Positions 43,801 through 53,445 are shown, counted from the first letter of the stretch. The stretch: DNA of 64,000 nt from Eisenbergiella porci (GCF_009696275.1 NZ_VUMI01000023.1:25512-89511); one strand, 5' to 3'. Program-made: numbers and translations. The notes: generated from the sequence alone by a model not told the origin.

Positions 43801-43826
43801 AATTTTTGTCGTTGTGCGAGCTTCAT
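40809..43826 (-). CDS. GH106-like glycoside hydrolase (putative alpha-L-rhamnosidase)
   Basis: 1005 residues with no signal peptide, so probably cytoplasmic. The N-terminus has PSREFRGKPFWSWNGKLEEK and MKEMGFGGFFMHSRTGL, the entry of the GH106-like TIM barrel. Glu-rich catalytic loops follow (GIFTDEPHRGG; HVLHEDSLCCQ), and the C-terminal half is beta-sandwich with jelly-roll modules. The length fits the family. AAGGAGGAGA precedes the ATG. Two GH78 enzymes and a sugar importer lie nearby, supporting rhamnoside use. The linkage cannot be read from sequence; the family call comes from memory of the N-terminal pattern. Confidence 0.75.
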   Translation of the reverse strand: MKLAQRQKLFQKPSREFRGKPFWSWNGKLEEKELKRQIDIMKEMGFGGFFMHSRTGLETEYLGEDWFHLINSCAEYGSKKGMETWLYDEDRWPSGSAGGMVTKEPQYRAMFLEMNQFSSGEWNDFLRTTDTAAVFACRIRDGIFTGKRRLYEGDVPQEEETVLEFRTRYSACNDNYNGFCYVNTMNREAIDKYIESTHEKYRKNCGDRLGTEIQGIFTDEPHRGGVFTNFAEGEENAVPYTPGLFEEFEKRFGYSLSDNLPELFLRRKEKELSKVTRDYFELTQQLFLECFAKPISDWCRENQFIFTGHVLHEDSLCCQAIMQGSLMRFYEYMDYPGMDLLAEGNKCYWIAKQVDSVARQLDKTKVLSELYGCTGWQMNFESYKNIGDWQALFGVNLRCPHLSWYTMKGEGKRDYPASILHQSAWYPEYHYVEDYFSRINAALYGAKADAELLVISPIESVWARAYSGAFEGLTGTDPEIQRLEEQYAAVFHMLTENHIDFDYGEEDIMARHGRTDNGTLLIGSCAYKKVLIAGLDTLRSSTLQLLRDFKAQGGTVIFAGSPPACLDVLPSQDIKRFAPLCTAIPLEEKALVKACANGREIHIEAQDANLIFARSFQSEGERMVMILNTDREKGYNNAAICLGQGKYLEQWDPRTGEIMSPDYRLEDGKIHLTIDLEAGGERLYRIPSRKRVLPKQEVFRETRTFSLPDTFRYILSEPNICVLDMVTVSDTGGLHLPAMEVLKADRALRDHLQLPYRGGEMLQPWYQIKYKGGNSRLCDTITLTYQFRISALPEGISLALEDLEHIRQILINGREISLKSNGKWIDICFDTLAIPDEYLIPGANTITLSMDYYSTCGIESVYLLGTFGVQLQNSGPDLTALPETISIGDITPQGFPFYSGSLTYRLEGLENTPCTVTAADFGGALLKLTGDKEAIIAFPPHRACVPGLYGIQVVLTRRNTFGPLHQTEKYAYAYSPMNFLTEGNDWNPGFTLYEQGLLQKPEILF

Positions 43827-43950
43827 GCTGTCTCCTCCTTATTTTGCAGAGTAAAATGCAAACTCTATACGTACAGATAATTTTACTCCATATAGATTTC
43901 GCTCTGACGCTTATCGGAGCCTGGCTGAAGTCAGAACGTTTGTTACTGTT

Positions 43951-43979
43951 ATTATAAAAATAATGAGGGTAGTACACAA
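43951..43979 (-). promoter_or_regulatory. Promoter of the GH106-like gene
   Basis: On the minus strand TTGTGT (43974-43979) and a perfect TATAAT (43951-43956) are 17 bases apart. The start codon is about 125 bases downstream, leaving a leader that contains an AGAGTAAAATGCAAACTCT-type interrupted repeat. The rest of 43980-44247 shows no gene. Confidence 0.6.
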
Positions 43980-44306
43980 GGAACAAATCTCAGCAATAAA
44001 ATATGAAAAATGTACGGTAAAAATCAAGGGAATGGACAGGGTACAGTTTTTCCGCAGGACATATAAAAAATTGTTGCTTGTGGACTTTCGGGAAACTATT
44101 TAAAATAATGGTTGTGAATGTGATTTGTTGTATGCCTGACGGCTGGGGGATGTGTAATTATTTAGTCAGAGCAAAGCAGTCACTGTAAAGGAACCAAATA
44201 GCCGAACATGAAGAGCTGCGGCATAAATTGAGAGGGAAGGAAATCAGATGGAAAAGAAAACAAAGTTGGTACTAAAAATGGAGCAGATTGCAGCGGCATC
44301 TTTAAC

Positions 44307-44950
44307 ATGGGAAAAAGGAAAGTGGTAAACGAACTTATGCAGAAAGGAATTCAGAAAAATGAACATACAGGAATTCCATATTTTACCGGTTATTCTTATA
44401 CTACCTTAGTCTGGCGATCAGATTATGATGAAGGGATGGATCTTAATACTTATCTTTATCAGGAATGTCTGGCGTATTCAACAATCTGTGAATATCGGAA
44501 AGATTCCGCAAGAGCAAAGGAATATAAAAAAATGGCGGAAATGCGTAAAGAAGCAGTTTTGTCAATGTGGGATCAGGAGGATGGTTTCTTTTATGATCGG
44601 GATGAACGAGATGATAGTATTATTCGGGTAAAGTCAGTGAGCGGACTTCTGCCGATGTGGGCGGGAATTGCCTCCACTAATCAGGTGCGAAGACTTATGA
44701 AGGAGCATGTCATGAATCCATCCGAATTTTGGAGAGGGTTTCCTATGTGGTAATGCAGGGAATGGAAAGGTATGGCTATAAAAAAGAAGGGCTTGCCATT
44801 GCGGAAAATTCCGCAAAGCTGGTGGAAAAATCCGGCAACAGAGAATATTATGTGACTGAAAGCGGTGATGGCTGCGGCGAAAAGGTATTCTGGGGCTGGA
44901 CGCTGCTGGCCTATTTCATGGTTCAGGAAATTATACAGGGAGGTATATGA
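44307..44950 (+). pseudogene. GH63/MGH1-like glycosidase remnant with internal deletion
   Basis: The first frame (44307-44753) reads LVWRSDYDEGMDLNTYLYQEC, MRKEAVLSMWDQEDGFFYDR and LLPMWAGIAS, then NPSEFWRGFPMW and a stop. The same DNA in a second frame continues ERVSYVVMQGMERYGYKKEG and EYYVTESGDGCGEKVFWGWT to the stop at 44950. These are the middle and the end of one (alpha/alpha)6 glycosidase of the GH63/mannosylglycerate-hydrolase type. The Tyr/Trp-rich stretch that normally joins them is missing and the frame is shifted. The N-terminal part is absent too. The GH1 gene starts directly after it. Confidence 0.75.
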
Positions 44951-46303
44951 ATGGGCAAAATCAGGTTTCCAAAAGATTTTATGTTTGGTGTCGCAACCAG
45001 TGCGGCACAGCTGGAGGGCGCGGCAAGGGAAGATGGTAGAGGTTTATCAATCTGGGATGCGTTCTCCACAATTCCCGGAAATATCGGGGATGGCTCCACG
45101 CCGGAGATCGCCTGTGATATGTATCACAGATACGAAGAAGATTTGGATCTGGCCCGTCGGATGAACCTGGATACCTTTCGCTTTTCTTTTTCCTGGTCAA
45201 GGATACTGCCGGAGGGAAAAGGTAAAGTTAATCAGAAGGGGATTGATTATTACAAAAGATTGATCGATGCTATGTGGAAAAGAGATATTGTACCGAATGC
45301 TTCCATATATCATTGGGATTTACCCTATGAGCTGGAGCGTCAGGGCGGCTGGCTGAACAGGGAGATAGTGGACTGGTATGGGGAATATGCAACATTGTTG
45401 TTTAGGGAATTTGGGGATTCGGTACCGTTTTGGGCTACCATAAATGAACCCATTGCCACATATGTGGGTTATGCACAGGGCGGCTTTGCTCCTGGCTATA
45501 AGCTTGAGAAGTATGGCAGACAGGCCAATCACCATATTCTTCTGGCGCATGGAGAAGGCGTCAGCAGGTTCCGGCAGGAAAATCTGAAGGATAGCATGGT
45601 GGGAATTGTAATTGACATATGGCAGCATTTTCCACTTCGGCCCGATAATCAGGCTGATTGTGAAAAAGCATGTATGGAAAATGAAAAAACTTTCCACTCT
45701 TATTTGAATCCCATATTTAAAGGCTGCTATCGAAGTGAATTGCTATCTTATATGGAAGCGGGTAACTGTATGCCAATTATAATGTCCGGGGATATGGAGA
45801 AAATACATCAGCCAATAGATTTTTTTGGACTTAACTGCTATAACCGGGTACTGGACTGTTCAGAACAGGGAGTTATGCCGGAAAGAAAGCAGAACGGCGG
45901 TAATTTCATGGAGAATGGAACCGAATATTATCCCAGAGCAGTTTATGAAGCCATAGAAATGCTGCGTAAGGAATATGAAGTAGATATTCCGATTTATATT
46001 ACTGAGAACGGTACCTATAACTGTAATGAGGCAGTTACTGCGGATAACAGAATCCACGATACACAGAGAACGGAGTATATCAGAGGTTTTCTGTACTGGA
46101 TTTCAAAGGCCATCCAGGAAGGCGCAGATATCAGAGGCTATTATGTGTGGTCTCTGCTTGATAACTGGGAATGGTGTGCCGGGCATAATATGCGATATGG
46201 CTTAGTACACGTGGATTTTGATACACAGAAACGGATTCCCAAGGACAGTGCAAAATGGTATGCGGCTGTTGCAGGTACGAAGGAAATGGACTGGAACGAA
46301 TAG
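44951..46303 (+). CDS. GH1 beta-glucosidase
   Basis: 450 residues, the normal GH1 length. FMFGVATSAAQLEGA opens the barrel. The acid/base Glu166 lies in TINEP and the nucleophile Glu352 in YITENG; HWDLP and WSLLDNWEW are also present. There is no signal peptide, so it acts on imported, possibly phosphorylated, glucosides in the cytoplasm. No phospho-site residues were checked. GGGAGG lies before the ATG. It converges on the AraC sensor gene with a shared terminator. A partner PTS is not visible, which favours a plain beta-glucosidase. Confidence 0.93.
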   Translation: MGKIRFPKDFMFGVATSAAQLEGAAREDGRGLSIWDAFSTIPGNIGDGSTPEIACDMYHRYEEDLDLARRMNLDTFRFSFSWSRILPEGKGKVNQKGIDYYKRLIDAMWKRDIVPNASIYHWDLPYELERQGGWLNREIVDWYGEYATLLFREFGDSVPFWATINEPIATYVGYAQGGFAPGYKLEKYGRQANHHILLAHGEGVSRFRQENLKDSMVGIVIDIWQHFPLRPDNQADCEKACMENEKTFHSYLNPIFKGCYRSELLSYMEAGNCMPIIMSGDMEKIHQPIDFFGLNCYNRVLDCSEQGVMPERKQNGGNFMENGTEYYPRAVYEAIEMLRKEYEVDIPIYITENGTYNCNEAVTADNRIHDTQRTEYIRGFLYWISKAIQEGADIRGYYVWSLLDNWEWCAGHNMRYGLVHVDFDTQKRIPKDSAKWYAAVAGTKEMDWNE

Positions 46304-46347
46304 GAAGGAGAGGGGGATAGTTAAAAATCTCCCTCTCCTTCCTATTC
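46298..46347. terminator. Shared convergent terminator (GH1 / AraC sensor)
   Basis: GAATAGGAAGGAGAGGG (46298-46314) pairs perfectly with 46331-46347. Each arm contains the last codons and stop of one of the two convergent genes, so one hairpin serves both. Confidence 0.8.
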
Positions 46348-48543
46348 TTTTCCCTCACGGAAAGCAGAGGGAGTCATTCCGATTTCCTGCTTGAACTTCC
46401 TGCGGAAACTGGATACATTGATATATCCCACACTTGCGCTGATTTGCTCAATGGACATATCCGTGTGAAGCAACAGATCCTCTGCCTTTTTAAGGCGCAT
46501 ATCCCAAAGATAATCGGAAAAATTTCGGTTAAATTTTTTCTTGAAAAGATAACTCATATAAGCAATGCTGATCTGAAATTTGTCCGCCAGTGTTGAGATG
46601 GAAAAATCAGGAGAGGCGAACTCTTCTTGCAGTATCTCCTGTATCCGGCAAGCATGTATGGCGGAATTTTCATACTCTGATTCAAAAATTATCAGTAACT
46701 CATCCATATTCCGTGATATTTCTTCCTTTTTTTCCTCATAAGGACAGCTTCGGCACAGGTAAAGCGTTTCAAAATATAGCTCATTGTAGTTCTTAAAGCG
46801 GATATTCATCCGGTTCATAGAGTTAATGATGACGGTAAGAATATCAATTAGTACACAATGGATAAAAAAATCAGGAAAAAGGCTTCCGTTATCAGCCGCT
46901 CCGTTTATCTGTTCGAAAAGCTCCTCCTTCAATTTGTGGGCCGTAAGGAAATCACAGGTTTTCAGGGAGAACGCAAGAGCATCCAGATTTCTGTAGGGAT
47001 AAGCCATGCTGGGACCTGAGGGTATCGAATCGGCGATATCCGGGTAATAAATGACAGGATCATCTGTGCTGTATTTGTCCGCCAGCATGACATTTTCATA
47101 AAGAGATGGTATCTCAAGAGGAGAGGAGGCTGCATTGCTGACTGCGGCGCGGCAGCCTGTATCCTGGCAGTAATCGGACATCAGAAGGCAGACAACCTCG
47201 TCTTTGTTCCTTTCGATACCTGGGTAATTAATCATAAATACACCAAATCCCCTGCCTGCCTCCAGAAGTGCGCAGGAATTTTCATCCGGCAGCGAATTGT
47301 CCAGAAAATCCATAACCTCTTCGGGAACGAATATTTTTTTCTGGGGGGAGGTAATTTTAAGTATAAAAATTTTATTATCAGGCTCGTCGCTGAAAAACTG
47401 GTCAATATTTAAAAACCTGTTAATTTCCGCATTATTGTTGTCTGACACAATGGAATCCAGAATGGATTTCTGCATGGAAACCCTGTATTTGTCCAGTTTG
47501 TTCTGTAATACCTTGTTTTCAGATATTGCAGTGTTAAATGCATCATCAATTTGTTCCACATAGCTGCGGCCGGGCTGAGGCTTGTCAACCATCCGTGTCA
47601 GCAGCTGGTGGAGCGGCCAGTAGGTCAGGCGCATGGAAAACAGTATAAGAATTACCCCAAAGGAGGCGAGCAGCACCAGAATCAGGTAGGTATTGCGGAA
47701 AGCAAGATTTACCTGAGCCAGTATAGCTTTGTTTGAGGATAGTGCTACAAGACTCAGCCCACCGGGAATCCCGGAATACAGGAACATGGTTTCTTCCCCG
47801 TTTAGCTTGTGGGGTCCCGGTTCTGTTTCCATAGAATCCAGATAAGGAAGAAGCGCTTCTTTATTTATCCCGGACACAAGCTGATGTTCCGGTGTCATAA
47901 GGCATATAGATTCAATTCCGGTAAAGACACTGGATTCGAGTACGGACATAAGCTCATTAGCGCTGATAACGTAAAAAATAGAGTAGTTTTCATTATTGCT
48001 GTTATAAGGAAGATAAATCAGAAGACCAGATGTCTTGTCGGACAGATAGACAAGCTGACCGCTGTTGGAGTCGGTGTATTCATGTATAGGGAAAGGAAGA
48101 TAATGGGTGCCTGTGTAGATATAATAAATTCCCTCCTTTTCATAAACGTGCTTTCCGGAAGAAAAAATAGATCCCCTTCTATAATCCGCATAAACAATGG
48201 TATCAATAAAGCTGTTGCTCACTGTATATTCACTCATTCGCTGCGCCGCTTGATAACCGTACCAGTCCTCATTTTTATAGCGGAAAAGAACAAGATTGAT
48301 ATCCCTGGTCAGCATAGACTGAACCTGATTGACACCAATCAGATTATTTTCAAGCTGTTCCATTATAGTATTGAGACGCTTATCAGTCTGCTCATTCAAA
48401 TTCTTAAAGTAAATATTGTTCAGCTGAATGCGCACAGCAAAAAAGAAACCCAGGAACAGCATACTTAAAATAATAAAATAAGATAAAAAATACTTGATGA
48501 GCGTAATATTTTTATCTGTATATAGCCTGGTATACCTTTTCAT
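46342..48543 (-). CDS. Membrane-bound AraC-family sensor regulator
   Basis: 733 residues from the ATG at 48543 behind AAAGGAG; the open frame extends further but without a ribosome site. One membrane helix lies at about 17-40 and a second at about 290-312. The extracytoplasmic part between them (about 41-289) is Cache-like. The cytoplasmic C-terminus carries two AraC helix-turn-helix motifs (ISTLADKFQISIAYMSYLF and IEQISASVGYINVSSFRRKF). This class controls adjacent LplABC-type importers in Firmicutes, and it is divergent to one here. It senses a ligand outside and binds DNA without a separate kinase. Confidence 0.92.
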   Translation of the reverse strand: MKRYTRLYTDKNITLIKYFLSYFIILSMLFLGFFFAVRIQLNNIYFKNLNEQTDKRLNTIMEQLENNLIGVNQVQSMLTRDINLVLFRYKNEDWYGYQAAQRMSEYTVSNSFIDTIVYADYRRGSIFSSGKHVYEKEGIYYIYTGTHYLPFPIHEYTDSNSGQLVYLSDKTSGLLIYLPYNSNNENYSIFYVISANELMSVLESSVFTGIESICLMTPEHQLVSGINKEALLPYLDSMETEPGPHKLNGEETMFLYSGIPGGLSLVALSSNKAILAQVNLAFRNTYLILVLLASFGVILILFSMRLTYWPLHQLLTRMVDKPQPGRSYVEQIDDAFNTAISENKVLQNKLDKYRVSMQKSILDSIVSDNNNAEINRFLNIDQFFSDEPDNKIFILKITSPQKKIFVPEEVMDFLDNSLPDENSCALLEAGRGFGVFMINYPGIERNKDEVVCLLMSDYCQDTGCRAAVSNAASSPLEIPSLYENVMLADKYSTDDPVIYYPDIADSIPSGPSMAYPYRNLDALAFSLKTCDFLTAHKLKEELFEQINGAADNGSLFPDFFIHCVLIDILTVIINSMNRMNIRFKNYNELYFETLYLCRSCPYEEKKEEISRNMDELLIIFESEYENSAIHACRIQEILQEEFASPDFSISTLADKFQISIAYMSYLFKKKFNRNFSDYLWDMRLKKAEDLLLHTDMSIEQISASVGYINVSSFRRKFKQEIGMTPSAFREGKE

Positions 48544-48762
48544 AATTTCTCCTTTACTCAACAGGAAACATATGGCTATTGTATAATAAATCAGCAGGGA
48601 AAGCAATCTGTTTAGCCATATCTGTGAGGGGATGGCGAGATACAAATATCAAAAAAAGATATTTAATTATTGTATTCTATCCATAAAAAAGCCGTGAATG
48701 TGGAAATTCTGGAAATAAGGCCTGCGTGCAAAATTCAAAAGGCAGCAAAGGAATCTTGTTTC

Positions 48763-48792
48763 TTGTAGAATACAATTGAAGATATTTATAAT
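48763..48792 (+). promoter_or_regulatory. Promoter of the sugar-importer operon
   Basis: TTGTAG (48763-48768) and TATAAT (48787-48792) are 18 bases apart, about 150 bases before the binding-protein gene. The -35 is weak, in keeping with activation by the AraC sensor. Confidence 0.5.
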
Positions 48793-48853
48793 TAAGCCAT
48801 GCTTACGGAGGAGAGGCGCCTCTTTAGTAAGTCCGTGATTTGTACATAAAAAA

Positions 48854-48877
48854 TGCACATCAGATATCAGATATGCA
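48854..48877. promoter_or_regulatory. 24-bp near-palindrome in the importer leader
   Basis: The sequence between the TGCA ends and centred on GATATC is palindromic at 20 of 24 positions and contains CAGATAT twice. It lies between the promoter and the binding-protein gene and is a possible operator or RNA hairpin. Confidence 0.35.
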
Positions 48878-48943
48878 GTAGGATGAGAGGTACAGGACGG
48901 TATGTAATTTTGTATATCAAAATTGAAAGTAGGAGGTTACAGT

Positions 48944-50572
48944 ATGAAAATGAAAAAGCTTACAGCGCTGCTGTGTGTGGCAGCCATGACGGTTTCGCTT
49001 GCAGCATGCGGAGGAACAAAGGATACGGCGGCAAACACCGATACATCAGGGAGCAGCAAAGATGAGACAACGGTGGAGGGGGATGGGACACAGACTTCCG
49101 CGGAAGCTTCCGGTGAGAGGATTACTTTCCCGCTGGCAGAGACAAAGGAATATAGTGTATTTGCCATAATGAATCAGGATTATGACTTAAAAGATAATAT
49201 TACAATGCAGACCGTACTTGAGAATGCCAATCTGCAATTTGATTTCCAGTCTGTTATGGGAGCGGATCTGCAGGAAAAGAGAAATCTTGTCTTGGCTTCC
49301 GGGGAATATCCGGATATGTTTTTTAAATGTGGTTTTGCATCCACTGATTTGGACAAATATGGAAAACAGGGACTTTTTCTTCCTTTAGAAGATTTGATAA
49401 AGCAGTATGCCCCGAATCTTACCGCAAAGATGGATGAGATGAACGGATGGGACTATATTACCTCCGGCGACGGACATATTTATTCCCTGCCGGGCATTGA
49501 AAGACAGAACGGCGCTGTTACTACTTATTGGGTTAATAAAAAGTGGATGGATAATCTGGGTCTTCAGGAACCGAAGAGTTTGGATGAACTGTATAACGTA
49601 TTAAAAGCCTTTAAGGAACAGGATGCTAACGGCAACGGGGATCCCAATGATGAGATTCCTTTAACTGCAACAGATGTTGTTAAGCCCGATCTGCTGCTGC
49701 CCTATTTTAGTATTAATTATGACTATACCACAAAAACTGCGGTGATTGACGGTGAATTGGCCTATGTGCCGGTAACGGATATCTTTAAGGAATATGTGGC
49801 CTACATAGCCAAGTTGTATCAGGAAGGGCTGCTGGACAAAAATGCCTTTACCCAGAAACACGAGCAGCAAGGAGCTATCGGCCAGTCCGCCGATGTACTG
49901 GGAACCTTCTTTGATGCAGGTGCATTCCTGACGGTAGGCAGAGACAATGATGATGATTATATCGCGCTGACCCCTTTTGAAGATGGCAAATATCCTCTTT
50001 CCACAGGAATTATACCAGGTGCTATGGTGCTTACAGATAAATGCCCGAATCCGGAAATTCTGATTGCCTGGGCGGATCAGTTCTATACGGAGGAAGGCGG
50101 TATCCTGACATGGCTGGGTATCGAAGGAAAGACCTGGCAGAAGGGTGCGGATGGGAACTGGGAATGGATCGTGGGTCAAGGCTACGGCGATGATATTGCA
50201 ACAGTCCGTTCGAGCAGTACCATTCAGGGAGCAGCTTATCATCCTTCCATCCAGCCGGATTTCTGGTTTGACAATATGTCTGCAGAGGTGGATCCCGATG
50301 AAGTTTATCTGAATGGGGAAAGAGCCAAGGTTGCGGCAAAGGGGAGCGTACCGCTGCCGATGATGCGTTACAGTGATTCAGATGCAAAGACAATAGCAAC
50401 TCTTAAAACGGATATTGATGCTTATATAGATCAGTATGTGGCACAGGTAGCTACCGGTGAACTGGTGCTTGAAGACAGCTGGGATGAATTTGTTGCCACC
50501 GTTGAAAATATGGGCGGCGCTCAGCTGGCAGAAATTTATAAGAACGCATACAACGAAGCTGTCGGTAAGTAA
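48944..50572 (+). CDS. LplA-type sugar-binding lipoprotein
   Basis: 542 residues from the ATG at 48944 (AGGAGG 7 bases upstream). The lipobox is LAAC and a Thr/Ser/Glu-rich spacer follows. The mature protein has YPDMFFKCGF and NGAVTTYWVNKKWMDNLGL, typical of the large LplA/YtcQ-type binding proteins of oligosaccharide importers. Two permease genes follow, but no ATPase, as usual for this class, which shares an MsmX-like ATPase. The substrate is probably a rhamnose-containing oligosaccharide, judged from the enzymes downstream. Confidence 0.92.
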   Translation: MKMKKLTALLCVAAMTVSLAACGGTKDTAANTDTSGSSKDETTVEGDGTQTSAEASGERITFPLAETKEYSVFAIMNQDYDLKDNITMQTVLENANLQFDFQSVMGADLQEKRNLVLASGEYPDMFFKCGFASTDLDKYGKQGLFLPLEDLIKQYAPNLTAKMDEMNGWDYITSGDGHIYSLPGIERQNGAVTTYWVNKKWMDNLGLQEPKSLDELYNVLKAFKEQDANGNGDPNDEIPLTATDVVKPDLLLPYFSINYDYTTKTAVIDGELAYVPVTDIFKEYVAYIAKLYQEGLLDKNAFTQKHEQQGAIGQSADVLGTFFDAGAFLTVGRDNDDDYIALTPFEDGKYPLSTGIIPGAMVLTDKCPNPEILIAWADQFYTEEGGILTWLGIEGKTWQKGADGNWEWIVGQGYGDDIATVRSSSTIQGAAYHPSIQPDFWFDNMSAEVDPDEVYLNGERAKVAAKGSVPLPMMRYSDSDAKTIATLKTDIDAYIDQYVAQVATGELVLEDSWDEFVATVENMGGAQLAEIYKNAYNEAVGK

Positions 50573-50594
50573 ATATAACATATATGAAAAAGCG

Positions 50595-50624
50595 AGGGCC
50601 GCTGCGGGATGCTGTAGCGGCCCT
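50595..50624 (+). promoter_or_regulatory. Hairpin between binding-protein and permease genes
   Basis: AGGGCCGCT pairs with AGCGGCCCT over 9 bp with a 12-base loop and no T-run. Hairpins in this place commonly stabilise the binding-protein mRNA or reduce read-through, giving more binding protein than permease. Confidence 0.6.
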
Positions 50625-50652
50625 GTAAATAACAGGAGAAGGAGGAATTGAA

Positions 50653-51636
50653 GTGGCGGTAAAAACAGAAAAAGAAGTGTCTGCACGTCAGAAAAAAACG
50701 GGAACGGCATTGAGAAAGACAGAAAGCCTGCCCGTACGTCTGCTGAAGGATATGAAGAAAAACTGGATTCTCTATGTCATGATACTGCCTGTGGTTATAT
50801 ACTATATTATTTTTGCATATACGCCGATTTACGGTGTTCAGCTGGCATTTAAGGATTATGTGGTTAAAAAAGGGATCTGGGGAAGTCCCTGGATCGGTAT
50901 GGAGAATTTTACGAGATTTTTCAGCAGTTATAATTTTGGCCTGCTTATGAAAAATACACTTGGAATTAGTATTTACACTATTCTGGTAGGGTTTCCTATT
51001 CCTATCGTTTTTGCTTTGATGCTTAATTATCTGAAGAATAAACACCTGAAAAAAACGGTGCAGATGGTTTCTTATGCGCCTTATTTTATTTCAACCGTTG
51101 TTATGTGTGGTATGATTGTTATTTTTCTGAATCCCGATACAGGAATTTTTAATACGATCAGAAGCTTTTTCGGATTGGAAAGTATAGATTTTCTGGGGAA
51201 ACCGGAATTGTTTAAAACAATTTTTGTGTGGACTGGTGTCTGGCAGTCGATGGGCTGGAGCTCCATCATCTATATATCGGCACTGTCTGGTGTTGATTAT
51301 CAGCTTCATGAAGCCGCAATTGTGGATGGGGCAAGCAAACTGCAGAGAATCATTCATGTGGATCTTCCATCCATTAAGCCGACAATTATTATGCTTTTGA
51401 TTCTCCAGATGGGCTCTCTGATGAGTGTAGGCTTTGAAAAGGTGTTCCTTCTGCAAAATACCCTGAATAAGCAGGCCGCATCGGTTATTTCTACTTATGT
51501 ATATGAGGTTGGCCTGATAAACAGCGATTATGGTTATTCTACTGCGATTAACCTTTTTAATTCTGTAATCAATGTGATTCTGCTTGTCTCTGCCAATCAA
51601 ATCTGTAAAAAAGTTACCGAAGAAAGCCTGTTTTAG
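50653..51636 (+). CDS. LplB-type ABC sugar permease
   Basis: 327 residues starting at GTG with GGAGG 7 bases upstream. Six membrane helices are expected; the first begins at about residue 38 after a basic N-terminus. The ATPase-contact loop reads EAAIVDGASKLQRI and then DLPSIKP. This is the first of the pair of inner-membrane subunits; it works with the binding protein upstream and the second permease 14 bases downstream. Confidence 0.93.
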   Translation: MAVKTEKEVSARQKKTGTALRKTESLPVRLLKDMKKNWILYVMILPVVIYYIIFAYTPIYGVQLAFKDYVVKKGIWGSPWIGMENFTRFFSSYNFGLLMKNTLGISIYTILVGFPIPIVFALMLNYLKNKHLKKTVQMVSYAPYFISTVVMCGMIVIFLNPDTGIFNTIRSFFGLESIDFLGKPELFKTIFVWTGVWQSMGWSSIIYISALSGVDYQLHEAAIVDGASKLQRIIHVDLPSIKPTIIMLLILQMGSLMSVGFEKVFLLQNTLNKQAASVISTYVYEVGLINSDYGYSTAINLFNSVINVILLVSANQICKKVTEESLF

Positions 51637-51650
51637 AAAGGAAAAATGAT

Positions 51651-52565
51651 ATGGGAAAGAAAGTAAAGAGTGTGAAAGAAAAACGTTCCTATTCGGATAA
51701 GATTTTTGATCTGGTTAACGTTTTGGTCATGATAGTCCTTGTTGTAATTTTCCTATGGCCCCTTTGGTTTGTAGTGATAGCCTCTCTTAGCAATCCCAAT
51801 GAGGTATGGAACGGGAATGTTATCCTTTTTCCGAAAGGTTTTACCCTGATGGCGTATGAGGCCGTAGCGGAATATAAAATGATCTGGTCGGGCTATAAAA
51901 ATACTATAATATATACAGTTGTAGGTACGCTTATCAATCTTATAATGACAATATGCGCTGCCTATCCGCTGTCAAGAAAGGATTTTGTACCACGCAACTT
52001 CTTTATGTTTGCGTTTATGCTCACCATGTATTTCAGCGGAGGACTGATTCCCACCTACCTGGTGGTCGGTAAAATGCACCTTTTGAATACGCCCTGGGCC
52101 ATGATGATACCGGGTGCGGTTTCTATATATAATGTAATCATTATGAGAACCTATTTTGTAAACAGCATCCCTTCCAGTCTCCAGGAGGCCGCCGAGTTGG
52201 ACGGGGCCAATACCTTCCAGTTCCTGGTCAAAATTGTGCTGCCTCTGTCCAAGCCGATACTGGCCGTCATTGGACTGTACTACGCCGTAGGTCACTGGAA
52301 TGACTTCTTTAATGCCCTGATTTACCTGAATGACAAGGAACTGATGCCGCTGCAGTCCTTTCTGCGGGATCTGCTGATGACCAATAAAATGAGCCTGACC
52401 AACATGCAGGGACTGGATGCGGCACAGGCGGAAGCCAAGATGCAGCTTTCCCAGACCTTAAAATACAGTGCAATTATTGTATCAACAGTCCCGGTGCTGT
52501 GTATTTATCCTTTTATTCAGAAATATTTCGTAAAAGGTGTTATGATTGGATCTGTAAAGGGTTAA
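51651..52565 (+). CDS. LplC/YtcP-type ABC sugar permease
   Basis: 304 residues with six membrane helices. The ATPase-contact loop is EAAELDGANTFQFLVKIVLP. The N-terminus VFLWPLWFVVIASLSNP and the end KYFVKGVMIGSVKG are characteristic of the LplC group. It completes the importer. The next gene, a glycosidase of family 43 type, is broken, while two GH78 enzymes further on are intact. Confidence 0.93.
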   Translation: MGKKVKSVKEKRSYSDKIFDLVNVLVMIVLVVIFLWPLWFVVIASLSNPNEVWNGNVILFPKGFTLMAYEAVAEYKMIWSGYKNTIIYTVVGTLINLIMTICAAYPLSRKDFVPRNFFMFAFMLTMYFSGGLIPTYLVVGKMHLLNTPWAMMIPGAVSIYNVIIMRTYFVNSIPSSLQEAAELDGANTFQFLVKIVLPLSKPILAVIGLYYAVGHWNDFFNALIYLNDKELMPLQSFLRDLLMTNKMSLTNMQGLDAAQAEAKMQLSQTLKYSAIIVSTVPVLCIYPFIQKYFVKGVMIGSVKG

Positions 52566-52602
52566 GCGTTTTTTTATTTGTTAGAAAACGGGAGGATATA
52601 AA

Positions 52603-53413
52603 ATGAATCCGATTTTACCATTAAAGCATTTTGTGCCGGACGGGGAAGCGAGACAGATGCCGGATGGCAGGCTGTATCGGTATGGCTCATATGATATCAG
52701 CGGAGAGACGGCCTATTGCAGTGACAGGCTCCACGTATTTTCTACCGGGGATATGATGGAATGGAAGGATCATGGGGTGGTGCTGTGTATTGAGGATATC
52801 CCGTGGGCCGCAAAGGGAAGTATGTTGTATGCACCTGACTGTGTGTATAAAGACGGAAAATATTATCTGTATTTTTGTATGAATAACGCACAGGAAGGGG
52901 TAGCGGTGTCTGATACGCCTTGTGGGCCTTTTCAGGATCCGGTTCCCGTAATGTATGCGAACGGTGACAGCATTGATCCTGCGGTGCTTGTGGATGACGA
53001 CGGGCAGGTTTATTATTTCTGGGGACAGTTTCATCTGAGAGGAGCCAGGATGAAGAAAGATATGAGAACCCTGGATATGGAAACCTGCCGATCCTGTGTT
53101 CTGGATGAAAAGAACCATGGCTTCCATGAAGGCGCCTGCATCAGGAAATGCCGGGGCAAATACTATTTGCTTTATACGGATACCTCCAGAGGAAGAGCCA
53201 CTTGCCTTTCCTATGCGGTTTCAGACAGACCGCTGGGCCCCTATAGAAAGGGAGGCATGTACGGGACCGATACCTGCTCCCGGCTGGGATGAATTCAGAA
53301 GCTTCAGCTGTCCTGTGAAACCGGTGACGGGAGTGAAGACACTGTTTCTTGTATTTGCATCGGATATTCCGGGGAGTCGGGTGATGGATGTAAAAGACAT
53401 AAGCTTTTCATAA
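52603..53413 (+). pseudogene. GH43-type glycosidase with internal deletion
   Basis: The first frame (52603-53292) is the start of a five-bladed beta-propeller enzyme: RYGSYDISG, MLYAPDCVYKDGKYYLYFC and DSIDPAVLVDDDGQ, with the metal/acid Asp residues of GH43, up to LGPYRKGG. It then runs out of frame to a stop. The DNA in another frame ends WDEFRSFSCPVKPVTGVKTL and MDVKDISFS, the end of a C-terminal beta-sandwich (CBM6-like) module. The middle and the fusion point are missing with a frameshift, so no active enzyme is made. Confidence 0.75.
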
Positions 53414-53445
53414 AAATCGGCGGCAGAAAAGGAGGGGCGTTCAGG